From Nocardiopsis alborubida (GTDB taxonomy: Bacteria; Actinomycetota; Actinomycetes; Streptosporangiales; Streptosporangiaceae): a DNA stretch of 64,000 nucleotides. This document shows positions 25,564 to 33,462 of this stretch, one piece after another. Each line of letters begins with the position of its first letter. Position 1 is the stretch's first letter. The notes under the pieces were generated by a model that saw only the letters and a list, made by a program, of their open reading frames with translations, ran no database searches and was not told the origin of the DNA. A program made the translations under genes and the position numbers. The DNA is taken from NCBI RefSeq assembly GCF_012396365.1, contig NZ_JAAXPG010000003.1:62001-126000 (forward strand). Direction: 5' to 3'.

Positions 25564-26984
25564 CGCCGGGATCCGCCGTGCCCGCGCAGGTACTCGGCCA
25601 GCTCCTGGTAGCTGTTGTCCTTGTTGGCGAAGGCCACGGCGGCGCGGGCGCCCTCGAACCAGTCGCCGGTCGAGGGGCGCACCTCCGCCAGCGCGTGTTC
25701 GAAGTCGGCCATGCCGATGGGGCGGATCCGGCCCAGCCGGGAGGAGTCCAGCAGCGCGCGCTCGGCGGCGCTGTCGCACAGGTGGGACAGGTCGGCGCCG
25801 GACAGGCCCCCGGTGCGGCGGGCCAGCGTGGTGACGTTCAGCCCCTCGGTGGGGCGCTCGGTGAGGCCCGCGGTGAGGATGGCGGCGCGGGCGGGCTCGT
25901 CCGGCGGGGGCACGAACAGCATGCGGTCCAGGCGGCCCGGGCGGCGCAGGGCCGGGTCGATGTCCCAGGGGTGGTTGGTGGCCGCCAGCAGGAACACGCC
26001 CTCGTTGTTCTCGGAGACCGAGTCCAGCTCCGTGAGCAGCTGGGTGACGACGTTGCGCAGGTAGGGGCCGACCTTGTTGCGGCGTCCGCCGATGGCGTCG
26101 AGCTCGTCCAGGAAGACGACGCACGGGCTGTACTCGCGGGCGCGCTGGAACAGCGCCTTGATGTTGCGCTCGCTGTTGCCCATGTAGCGGTCCAGGACGT
26201 CGGCGAGGGAGACGGTGAGGAAGTCCGCGCCCATCTCACCGGCCACGCCCCGGGCGAGGAAGGTCTTGCCGCAGCCGGGCGGACCGTACAGCAGCAGGCC
26301 GCCGCGCAGGCTCTTGCCGAAGGCCCTGCGCAGTTCGGCGTTGCGCATGGGCGCCAGGAAGGCCGCCTCCAGCCGGTCCTTGACGGTCCGCATGCCCGCG
26401 ACGTCGGCCAGGGTGGTGCGCGAGGAGGTGAACTCGTAGTCGTCGGGGCGCAGGGGGCTGCCGTCGTCGTAGGAGGGCTCCGGATGCTCCCTGCGGTCGG
26501 CGGACGGGTGCGCCGGACGGTCGGAGGGCTCCTCCGGCGCGGGCGGGGGAGCGGAGCCCGCCGGGTCCGGGACCCGGGGCGGAGCGGGGGAGTCCGGGGC
26601 AGGGGGCGACGGAGCCGTCGGGGTGGTCGGGGCCGCCGCGGCCGTTCCGGACGAAGGTGCCGGGGGCGCGGGGGCGGCTGGTGCGGCAGAGGGCGCGGGG
26701 GTCGTCCCGGGCGGAGACGCAGGAGACGCCTGAGGCGCGGGGGGAGGCGGCGCGGGGGCGGCCGCGGGCTGCTGGCCGGGGTTCAGTGCCCGTGCCATCA
26801 GCTGCCGGGCCCGCTCCGAACCGGGATCCTGCTGGAGGGCGGTGGCCAGGTGGGGGATGGCCGTCTGGACGTCTCCGGCGTCCAGCAGCAGTCCGCCCAG
26901 GTGCAGACGCAGGACCGCGTCGTCGGGGGCCGCCGTCACGGCGGAGGTCATGCTGGCGATCAACCGGGGGTCTGGGGAGGACAA
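25560..26984 (-). CDS. AAA+ ATPase with N-terminal TPR-like segment and proline-rich linker
   Basis: A 474-residue AAA+ protein with one ATPase module resembling the CDC48/FtsH/ARC group. Walker A GPPGCGKT is at 234-241, Walker B VVFLDELD at 289-296, sensor 1 AATN at 334-337 and arginine-finger region RRPGRLDR at 347-354. Residues 20-65 look like one or two TPR units, followed by about 90 residues of proline/alanine/serine linker (roughly 70-165). The start is uncertain: TTG at 26984 has AAGGAG properly spaced; a GTG at 27005 is possible. It is the first gene of a two-gene operon with the TPR/membrane protein. The target is unknown; unfolding or remodelling is the family function. Confidence 0.85.
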   Translation of the reverse strand: MSSPDPRLIASMTSAVTAAPDDAVLRLHLGGLLLDAGDVQTAIPHLATALQQDPGSERARQLMARALNPGQQPAAAPAPPPPAPQASPASPPGTTPAPSAAPAAPAPPAPSSGTAAAAPTTPTAPSPPAPDSPAPPRVPDPAGSAPPPAPEEPSDRPAHPSADRREHPEPSYDDGSPLRPDDYEFTSSRTTLADVAGMRTVKDRLEAAFLAPMRNAELRRAFGKSLRGGLLLYGPPGCGKTFLARGVAGEMGADFLTVSLADVLDRYMGNSERNIKALFQRAREYSPCVVFLDELDAIGGRRNKVGPYLRNVVTQLLTELDSVSENNEGVFLLAATNHPWDIDPALRRPGRLDRMLFVPPPDEPARAAILTAGLTERPTEGLNVTTLARRTGGLSGADLSHLCDSAAERALLDSSRLGRIRPIGMADFEHALAEVRPSTGDWFEGARAAVAFANKDNSYQELAEYLRGHGGSRR

Positions 26985-27321
26985 TCCTCGCTCCTTCGTG
27001 GTCACGGGACGTCGCTGATCCTCGCGGTGGGAATTGTAGCCACGGTGGCAGAGAACCCTTGTTTCGCCCTGACCGGAACAGGGAACCCCTCCCGTCCCCG
27101 CGCCCCCGGGCATGACACCTGTCATCGCGAAACCGCGTGATCCTCACGGCCGGCGGATGACAGCGGCCTCTTCACGCCGCGTCCCCGCTCCCGGCAGGCT
27201 GGACCAGGGCCTCCCGTCGGTCCCGGTCCCGGCCCCGCCCACGGGGGCGGGGCCGTCCGGCTCCCCTCGGCGGACGGCCCCGTCCGAACCCGTGACGACT
27301 CCTGATGGTGGTGCTCCGCCC

Positions 27322-27513
27322 GTGCTGTTGGCCCTCCTCGTGCTGCGCCGTGCGACCCTGGTCCTCCGGCGCCTGGCGGACCGGCTGAGGCTCGCCCACC
27401 TCGCCTCGGGAGCCACCGCCTGGCTGGTCTGCGACCACTGGCGGGACGGCTGGCAGCTGACCCCGATGGTCCTTGGGGCACTGGGCGCGGGCCTGGCGGC
27501 CGCCGCGGCCTGA
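27322..27513 (+). CDS. Small hypothetical protein (uncertain)
   Basis: From a GTG at 27322 this would be 63 residues rich in leucine, alanine and arginine, with an amphipathic part (LRRATLVLRRLADRLRLAHL) and a hydrophobic end (MVLGALGAGLAAAAA). The same frame stays open from an ATG at 27112, giving 133 residues with a proline/arginine-rich front. No clear ribosome binding site serves either start. I report it only because its C-terminal half looks like a designed helical pattern; it may not be a gene. Confidence 0.3.
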   Translation: MLLALLVLRRATLVLRRLADRLRLAHLASGATAWLVCDHWRDGWQLTPMVLGALGAGLAAAAA

Positions 27514-27679
27514 ACCGGCCTCCGGGAACATGGCGGGTGCAGGTGAGGGGCGCCCCGTATTTTTGGCGATCTGTAATGCGATTATCGGTCTTTGTACGGG
27601 GGAGCCAAGGTAGGTTGGCTCGCTGTCTGCACGTGAGCCCAATCAGTCACACGGGCATCCCTCATCACAGGAGTCCCCT

Positions 27680-28474
27680 TTGTCCCCCAACCCCGGTGCG
27701 GGCGCGTTCGGCGCCCGGCTGTTCCTCGGTGCCGCCCTGGTGGCGGGCACCGTTCTCGGCGGCGCCTCCGCGGCGTTCGCCGCTTCCCCCGCCAGCGCTC
27801 CCGGAGACAACGGGACCGTGAAGATCCACGACCCGTCCACCTCCGAGCAGGACAACCGCAACGAGCCCAAGGTCTGCGACTTCCAGATCGTGGCCGACAA
27901 CTTCGACGCGGTCCAGGAGGTGTCCTGGGAGATCCTGGCCAAGGCCGGGAACGGCGGCTGGAAGGACGTCGTGCTGGAGGGCACCCTCGTTCTCGACGGC
28001 GAGGGAGCGGGCAGCACCGAGATCCTCGAACTCGACGACGGACACTACAAGCTCGACTGGACCTTCGAGGGTCAGCGCGGCAACGACGCCAAGCACAAGG
28101 TCTTCAAGGTCGACTGCGGGGACTCCTCCGAGGAACCGGAGCCGACCGCCCCCGAGGAGACCCCGGAGGAGGAGCCCTCCACACCTCCGGCCGAGGAGGA
28201 GACCCCGGACGAGTCCCCCGCCCCGACCGACCCCGTCGAGCCCACCGCTCCCGGGGAGACCGAGGCCCCGACCGCTCCCGCCGACCCGTCCGCGCCCGAG
28301 GGCACGGAGCCTGAGGCCGACGAGGGCAACGCCCCGGACGGTGACGAGCAGTCCCTGCCCGTCACCGGCTCGGCCCTGACCGCTCTGGTAGCCGCCGGAG
28401 CCGTCGCCGTCGCCGGCGGTGGCTCGGCCGTCTACTTCGCCCGCCGCAGGAAGAACGCCGACGCGCAGGAGTAG
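27680..28474 (+). CDS. LPXTG-type cell-wall-anchored surface protein
   Basis: A 264-residue secreted protein. An N-terminal signal peptide ends near AAFAASPAS; a folded segment follows (about residues 45-150, including VCDFQIVADNFDAVQEVSW and two cysteines). Next comes a long acidic proline/glutamate/threonine-rich stretch (about 150-222) that would span the wall, and then the sorting signal LPVTG at 226-230 with a hydrophobic helix and RRRK tail. Sortase should cleave the LPVTG and join the protein to peptidoglycan or a pilin. TTG at 27680 is preceded by AGGAG. No sortase gene is in the window. The ectodomain's role is unknown. Confidence 0.85.
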   Translation: MSPNPGAGAFGARLFLGAALVAGTVLGGASAAFAASPASAPGDNGTVKIHDPSTSEQDNRNEPKVCDFQIVADNFDAVQEVSWEILAKAGNGGWKDVVLEGTLVLDGEGAGSTEILELDDGHYKLDWTFEGQRGNDAKHKVFKVDCGDSSEEPEPTAPEETPEEEPSTPPAEEETPDESPAPTDPVEPTAPGETEAPTAPADPSAPEGTEPEADEGNAPDGDEQSLPVTGSALTALVAAGAVAVAGGGSAVYFARRRKNADAQE

Positions 28475-28490
28475 GACGGCAGGACCGTGA

Positions 28491-28518
28491 GGGGGTGGCC
28501 GCGACCGCGGCCGCCCCC
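28491..28518 (+). terminator. Terminator of the surface protein gene
   Basis: Arms 28491-28503 and 28506-28518 pair over 13 positions, one of them G-T, 17 bases after the stop; TTCC follows. Confidence 0.6.
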
Positions 28519-28691
28519 TTCCACTGTCTTCACCCGCTCTGCCCGCGGGGCCGAGGCCCCGGCCGCCGCGGCCCGGACCCGGCGACGGCCCCGGCGGCTC
28601 CCCAGAGAGGGCACGGCTATCGTGGGACACCCGCCATCCGCCGGGACGGAGAACCCGTGCACTCCCGGCGTTCCGACGGAAGGAGCCCCCC

Positions 28692-29111
28692 TTGCCGCCG
28701 TTCCTCGCGGACGCCGCGTCCGACAGCACCGAACCCCTGACCGGCTGGACCATGGTCCTGACCCTGGCGGTCCTGGCGGTCGCCCCGGCGATCCTGATCG
28801 CTGCGGGCTGTCTGGGTGCTCGGGGACTGCTCCGCCCCAACCTGGTGTTCGGCATCCGCACGACGTACACCCTCTCCGACGACGACGCCTGGTACACCGT
28901 GCACTCCCTGTCCGCGCCCTGGACGATCGCCTCGGGTGCGGTCATGGCACTGTCCGTCGTGCTGCCCCCCTTCTTCACGGACGACGTCCGTCTCCAGACG
29001 GCTGTGATGCTGGCGCCGATGGGTGCGGGCCTGGTGCTGCTGTGCCTGGGCGTGCGGCGCGCGGAACGGGCCGCGCGGAGCCGGGCCGCCCGCGACACCG
29101 GCGCCCGGTGA
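28692..29111 (+). CDS. SdpI-family membrane protein
   Basis: A 139-residue membrane protein with about three helices. The segment VFGIRTTYTLSDDDAWYTVH (about 52-71) matches the SdpI/YhfL-type pattern GIRTxxTLSxxxxWxxxH. In Bacillus, SdpI is the immunity protein against the SDP toxin; most actinobacterial relatives have no known toxin and none is present here. The TTG at 28692 is supported by GGAAGGAG (28678-28685) at correct spacing. It is not part of an obvious operon. Confidence 0.75.
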   Translation: MPPFLADAASDSTEPLTGWTMVLTLAVLAVAPAILIAAGCLGARGLLRPNLVFGIRTTYTLSDDDAWYTVHSLSAPWTIASGAVMALSVVLPPFFTDDVRLQTAVMLAPMGAGLVLLCLGVRRAERAARSRAARDTGAR

Positions 29112-29259
29112 GGAGAGCGGGGCGGGCCGCCGCGCGGCGGCTGTGCGGTCGCTCACGCGAGGGCGCGGAGCGCCAGGTGGGGCGGTCCCGTGCTCGGCGG
29201 GCGGTGAGAACATCCGCCGGAACCGGGAGGGGGCGCCTCCCGGCGGGCAGGATGGTGGC

Positions 29260-29682
29260 ATGAGGCCTTCACTGGACACCGTCCCCGGTACCGGGGCGTT
29301 CCTGTACGACCGGGACTGCGGGTTCTGTAAGCGCTCGGTGGTCTTCGCCCGCGACCGGCTGCGCACCCGCAGCCGGTTCGTGGCCTGGCAGGACTTCGAC
29401 CTGGACTCGGCGGGGCTGACGCCGGAGCAGACCGACGCCAGCGCCTGGTTCGTGTACGCGGACGGGCGCCGCTTCTCCGGGGGCGACGCCGTCGCCGAAC
29501 TCCTGCTGCACGGGCGGCCGCTCACCCGGCCGCTGGGCCGCCTGGCGCGCCTTCCGCTGCTGCGCGCGCTCAACCGGGCCGCCTACCGCTGGGTGGCCGC
29601 CAACCGCCACCGCATCCCTCTTCCCGGAGGAGCGCCCTCCTGCGGCCTCGATCCCGCGGCTCCCCGTCCGGAGGGCGGATGA
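29260..29682 (+). CDS. DUF393 thiol-disulfide-type protein (DCC family)
   Basis: A 140-residue protein with the DCC-family signature YDRDCGFCKRSV; the CxxC cysteines are C20 and C23. The family (DUF393) is thioredoxin-like, and a redox role is usual to suppose but unproven. The second half is basic and helical. The ATG at 29260 places the CxxC near the N-terminus, as in homologues, so a longer upstream frame is rejected. AGGATGG lies just before it. It converges on the glycosylase-like gene across a hairpin. Confidence 0.85.
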   Translation: MRPSLDTVPGTGAFLYDRDCGFCKRSVVFARDRLRTRSRFVAWQDFDLDSAGLTPEQTDASAWFVYADGRRFSGGDAVAELLLHGRPLTRPLGRLARLPLLRALNRAAYRWVAANRHRIPLPGGAPSCGLDPAAPRPEGG

Positions 29683-29708
29683 ACCCGGCGCTCCCGTAAC
29701 CGGTGGCC

Positions 29709-29736
29709 GTGCGCCGGTCAGCGGACACCGGCGCAC
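29709..29736. terminator. Bidirectional hairpin after the DUF393 gene
   Basis: Perfect arms GTGCGCCGGT (29709-29718) and ACCGGCGCAC (29727-29736) with an eight-base loop lie between two convergent genes. Confidence 0.6.
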
Positions 29737-29763
29737 CGACCGCACGCCGGACCGGCCGGGGAC

Positions 29764-30648
29764 TCAGGCCGCGCGCAGGACCCGGCACACGTCCAGCAGC
29801 CGCTCGCGCAGCACCGCGCCGCGCCCGGCGAACCCCCGCTGCGCCTCCATGTACTCCGCCTTGCCCTCGGCGGTCTCGATCCGCACCGGCGCGTACCCCC
29901 ACGCCGCCAGGTCGTAGGGGGAGGCGCGCATGTCCAGCGTCCGGATCTCCCGTGAGAGTTCGAAGCAGTCCACCACCAGCTCGGAGGGCACCGCCGGGGT
30001 CAGCTTGTACGCCCACTTGTACAGGTCCATGTTGGCGTGCAGGCACCCCGGCTGGTCCAGCTCGTCCTGACGCTCCCGGCTGGGCTGGAGCGTGTTGAGC
30101 GGGCGTGCGGCGTCGGTGAAGAAGCGGAACGCGTCGAAGTGCGAGCACTGGATCCGGTGCGTCTCCACGACCCGGTCGGTGCCCTCCCGGCCCAGCCGCA
30201 GCGGCACCTGTCCGTGCCGCACCTGTCCGGCCCGGTACACCATCGCCCACTCGTGCAGCCCGAAGCAGCCCAGGTGGGCGGGGCGCCCGGCGACCGACGA
30301 CAACAGCCGCTCCACGAAGTCCAGCACCGGTCGCGCCGCCAGGAACGCCGCGGTGTCCAGGCCCACCGCGCCCCCGGGCAGCTCGGTGTAGAACCGCTCG
30401 TCCAGGCGGGCGCGGGCGCCCTCGCCCAGCAGCACCGTCCCCGCGCCCGGGTGCCAGCGCCGCAGCTGCGCGGGCTTGAGGTTGTAGTAGGTGAACAGGA
30501 AGTCCTCCACCGGGTGGCGCACGCCCTCCCGGCGGCGGCGCAGGTGGTCCCCGACCAGCGCGTCCACGCGGTCGCGGTGCCTCTCGGCGCGCTCGCGCCA
30601 CCGCTCCTCGGGAAGGGCGGCCTGCGCCCGGGTACTCGCTTCCGTCAC
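29764..30648 (-). CDS. 3-methyladenine DNA glycosylase-like protein
   Basis: A 294-residue soluble protein. Its pattern, including HPVEDFLFTYYNLKPAQLRRWHPG, HRIQCSHFDAFRFFT, QPGCLHANMDLYKWAYKLTP and DMRASPYDLAAWGYAPV, matches actinobacterial proteins usually annotated as 3-methyladenine DNA glycosylases. I cannot point to a helix-hairpin-helix or a proven catalytic aspartate, so the enzymatic claim rests on that annotation tradition. The ATG at 30648 starts the conserved region sensibly. It is monocistronic and convergent with DUF393. Confidence 0.6.
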   Translation of the reverse strand: MTEASTRAQAALPEERWRERAERHRDRVDALVGDHLRRRREGVRHPVEDFLFTYYNLKPAQLRRWHPGAGTVLLGEGARARLDERFYTELPGGAVGLDTAAFLAARPVLDFVERLLSSVAGRPAHLGCFGLHEWAMVYRAGQVRHGQVPLRLGREGTDRVVETHRIQCSHFDAFRFFTDAARPLNTLQPSRERQDELDQPGCLHANMDLYKWAYKLTPAVPSELVVDCFELSREIRTLDMRASPYDLAAWGYAPVRIETAEGKAEYMEAQRGFAGRGAVLRERLLDVCRVLRAA

Positions 30649-30802
30649 GGCCCCCAGGGTATGCGCGCCGCCGGATCCCCCGCCCCCGTACCCCGCCCTT
30701 CGGGCGGCCAGCGGATCGACGCCTTTCCGGCCGCGGCGAACCGGGCGGCGGGTTCTTTCCGACCCCGGGTCCCGTCTCCCACGTTCTTGTACGATCCGGC
30801 GG

Positions 30803-31294
30803 ATGGGCGTGCGGAACTATCTGGTCGAAGGCGTTTCCGGAACCGGCAAGACCTCGGTCTGCGAAGAACTGCGGCGGCGCGGTTACCACGCCGTCAACGG
30901 TGACCTCGAACTGGCCTATCAGGGCGATCCGGAAACCGGAGAGCCGACGGAGGGCATGAGGCACGAGCATCACGTCTGGCATGTCGACAGGGTGAGGTCC
31001 CTGGTAGCCGACCAGGGCAGCGCGGTGACGTTCTTCTGCGGCGGATCCAGGAACTTCCCGAAGTTCCTGGGCCTGTTCGACGGCGTGTTCGTCCTCGAAG
31101 TCGACCTTGGGACACTGAACCGGCGACTCGACGGGCGGCCGGAGGACGAGTGGGGCGGGCGGCAGTCGGAACGCGACCTCATCACGCGCCTGCACCGGAC
31201 GAAGGAGGACGTCCCGAAGGACGGCGTCGTCATCGACGCCACCAGGCCGCTCGCGCGCGTCGTCGACGAGATCATCCGCCGCGCAGCGGGATAG
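30803..31294 (+). CDS. Small P-loop kinase (nucleoside/adenylate-kinase-like)
   Basis: A 163-residue protein with Walker A GVSGTGKT at residues 10-17, an early DLELAY acidic motif, and a lid-like basic stretch near RLDGRPEDEWGGRQSERD. The size and arrangement resemble small nucleoside or shikimate-type kinases (AAA_18-like), but the phosphate acceptor is unknown. The ATG at 30803 is chosen because it begins right before the P-loop strand; a longer frame upstream overlaps the promoter region. It converges on the 602-residue protein gene. Confidence 0.75.
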   Translation: MGVRNYLVEGVSGTGKTSVCEELRRRGYHAVNGDLELAYQGDPETGEPTEGMRHEHHVWHVDRVRSLVADQGSAVTFFCGGSRNFPKFLGLFDGVFVLEVDLGTLNRRLDGRPEDEWGGRQSERDLITRLHRTKEDVPKDGVVIDATRPLARVVDEIIRRAAG

Positions 31295-31342
31295 GCGCTT
31301 CGCGCCGCGCGGGTTCCACGCCGGTCCACGCACGGGCACGGC

Positions 31343-33151
31343 TCAGTTCGACTGCTGCACGGGCAGGTGGCGGCCCAGGTAACCGATGTAGACGCGGTTC
31401 GTGGTGCCCGGCCCCAGGTGGGGGTAGAAGTACAGCCGCGGGCAGATCCCGTACTCGATGTCGAGCTTGATGTGCGCGTACATGGGCAGACGCCCGCTCG
31501 GCTCCACCTCCTCGGGTACCCGGAAGAGGCGCTTGTCGTTGAGCTTGCCCCGGTTGCGCACGTGGTCGGACTCCTGCGAGGCCAGCCGCTTGACGGGGAT
31601 CACCTGGTACCCGTCGGGGGTCTCGCGCAGGTAGGAGTGGAAGTCCAGTCCGGTGCCGGGGTTGTCGAACTGGTAGCGCGCGTAGTCGTTCAGGGCCAGC
31701 AGCGCCTCCCACGCGCGGGTGACCCACAGGGACTCCTTGCGGCTGTCGGACAGCTCGTAGACCGTGGCGTCCTCGATGGTGAAGTACAGGTGCGGCAGGA
31801 CCGAGTCGTCGGTGATCCGCTCCAGCAGTTCGCGCACGCTCATCGGGGCCCGCCGTTGCGGGTCGCTCGGCGCGGGCGCCGCGGCCAGCCGGAACAGGCC
31901 GGCCTCGCGCGCCTGCTCGCGCAGCCAGCGGGCCTCGTAGCGGGCGGCGCGCGCCTGCTCGCGCGCGGTGTCGAGCTCCTCGCTCAGGTCGGCGGTCTCG
32001 GCCAGGAGCTCGTGCCGCTCCTCGGACAGCTCACTGACCCGCGCGCCGAGCCGGGTGACCTCCTCCCGCAGCCGCTGGGCCTGCTGTTCCAGGGCCTCGC
32101 GCTCCAGCGCGGAGGCGGTCCCGGCAGGATCGGCCCCGCCCTGCGCCGCCTGGTGCACGATGGCCGCGCCCCGGGCCGCGGGCACGCTCACCCGCGGTCC
32201 CGCCGCGCTGGGCCCGGACCGCCGCAGGTCGTGGGTCTCCTCGTCCAGCAGGGCGTCCACGGCCTGGAGCGGTTCGGGCAGGTCCACCTCCAGCGCGTTG
32301 TCGCGCACCCGCCGCGAGAGGGCGGCGCCCACCCAGTTGCGGATGCGCTCGCCGTCGCGCGCGGTGTCCAGTGTGGCCGGGCTCATCCGGGGGTGGCGGG
32401 CGGCGTCCGCCTCGTCGCGCAGGTCCACCCCTGGTAAGAAGGTGCGCACTCCGCCGGGAGGGACGTCCAGGCCCGGCGGCAGGAGCGCGCCGACGCGTTC
32501 CAGGGCGGCGGCGTCGAGCACGTACCCGGAGCACATGCCGGTGCAGCGCGACAGCGCCCCGGCCATGGCCCCGCGCCAGTCGGCGACGGTCACGTCCCGG
32601 GGGGAACCGGTGGCCACCACCGCCATGCGCCGCAGGGGGTCGCGGATCGTGGCCACGAGCGTGTCGACGAGGTCGTCGTCGCGCCCGCGCACGATCCGGG
32701 GCACGGGCGGCAGCGGGTGGCCGCCGTCGTGGCCGTGCACCGACTCCAGGAGCATGCGCGCCGCCTCGGGCGGCATGACGTCCAGGCGGGGCTGCTCGGA
32801 GCCCTCCCCCAGCGGGGAGGAGGGGGCGACGGTCATGTCGATCCACACGTACCGCCACGGGGACAGCGCCGGGTCGACGACCGCGGTGGCGACCGTCCGC
32901 CACACCCCGTCCGTCTTGTCGGACTCGGTGGTCAGACGCAGGAAGGACAGGCCCTCGTCGGGGTTGTCGTGCCGGACGACCAGGGCGCGGGAGCGGTTGC
33001 TCAGCTCATGGCGCCCCGACACGGAGAAGTCCACGCGCGCGCCCGAGTTGCCGCGCTTGCTCAGCCACCGCGACAGGACCGTCGAGGTGACGGCGACCAG
33101 GTCGCCGTCGTGCTCCGGGACCGCGACGAGCGTGCGGTAGACAAGCGGCAA
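31343..33151 (-). CDS. Large three-part protein of unknown function with coiled coil
   Basis: I cannot assign this 602-residue protein. Three regions are visible: an N-terminal part (about 1-300) with alternating beta and loop segments (for example WRYVWIDMTV and DTLVATIRDPLRRMAVVATG); a strongly predicted coiled coil at about 348-418 (heptads through LEREALEQQAQRLREEV and SELSEERHELL); and a C-terminal module (about 435-602) with VRNRGKLNDKRLFRVP, MYAHIKLDIE and NRVYIGYLGRHLPV. I have the impression that the last module, ending in a YIGYLGRHLP-like strand, is shared by other uncharacterised bacterial proteins. TTG at 33151 with GGGAG upstream is the preferred start. It is divergent from the aldehyde dehydrogenase gene; no partner gene is obvious. 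Confidence 0.75.
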   Translation of the reverse strand: MPLVYRTLVAVPEHDGDLVAVTSTVLSRWLSKRGNSGARVDFSVSGRHELSNRSRALVVRHDNPDEGLSFLRLTTESDKTDGVWRTVATAVVDPALSPWRYVWIDMTVAPSSPLGEGSEQPRLDVMPPEAARMLLESVHGHDGGHPLPPVPRIVRGRDDDLVDTLVATIRDPLRRMAVVATGSPRDVTVADWRGAMAGALSRCTGMCSGYVLDAAALERVGALLPPGLDVPPGGVRTFLPGVDLRDEADAARHPRMSPATLDTARDGERIRNWVGAALSRRVRDNALEVDLPEPLQAVDALLDEETHDLRRSGPSAAGPRVSVPAARGAAIVHQAAQGGADPAGTASALEREALEQQAQRLREEVTRLGARVSELSEERHELLAETADLSEELDTAREQARAARYEARWLREQAREAGLFRLAAAPAPSDPQRRAPMSVRELLERITDDSVLPHLYFTIEDATVYELSDSRKESLWVTRAWEALLALNDYARYQFDNPGTGLDFHSYLRETPDGYQVIPVKRLASQESDHVRNRGKLNDKRLFRVPEEVEPSGRLPMYAHIKLDIEYGICPRLYFYPHLGPGTTNRVYIGYLGRHLPVQQSN

Positions 33152-33462
33152 TGGGCACTCCCGGGATCCCGTCGGCGGTGGCGGACCCGAGGGTCCGGCC
33201 GAACGCGCTGGCAGAGCCCTCCTCACCACTGTGGACGAAGGAAGCCGCCGGCGCCAGTCGGCCGACCAAAGATCCCCGGTCAGGCTGTCGGATCCTCAGA
33301 CGATACCGCCCGTCACTCCGGTGTACACCCCCCGTTGTCGGCACTGTTCGGAGCGCGGGGCCGTGCGCGCGTCAGTCTTGCGCCACCGTGGCCAACTCCC
33401 GTGCTCGGGTTGGCAACAGTGGACAAGGCATACCGGGAGAACGGGGCACTAGCGTCACGGGC
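33152..33462. promoter_or_regulatory. Divergent promoter region between the 602-residue protein and aldehyde dehydrogenase
   Basis: A 311-base gap without a believable gene. GCCAAC and GTTGGC (near 33391-33413) form a loose inverted repeat. TAGCGT at 33450-33455 sits seven bases before the aldehyde dehydrogenase ATG and fits a -10 hexamer of a leaderless transcript; no -35 match is clear. Confidence 0.35.

Noticed and set aside
33391..33413. Operator between the 602-residue protein and aldehyde dehydrogenase
   Set aside because: GCCAAC/GTTGGC is short and contains a bulge; it may be chance in a GC-rich region.
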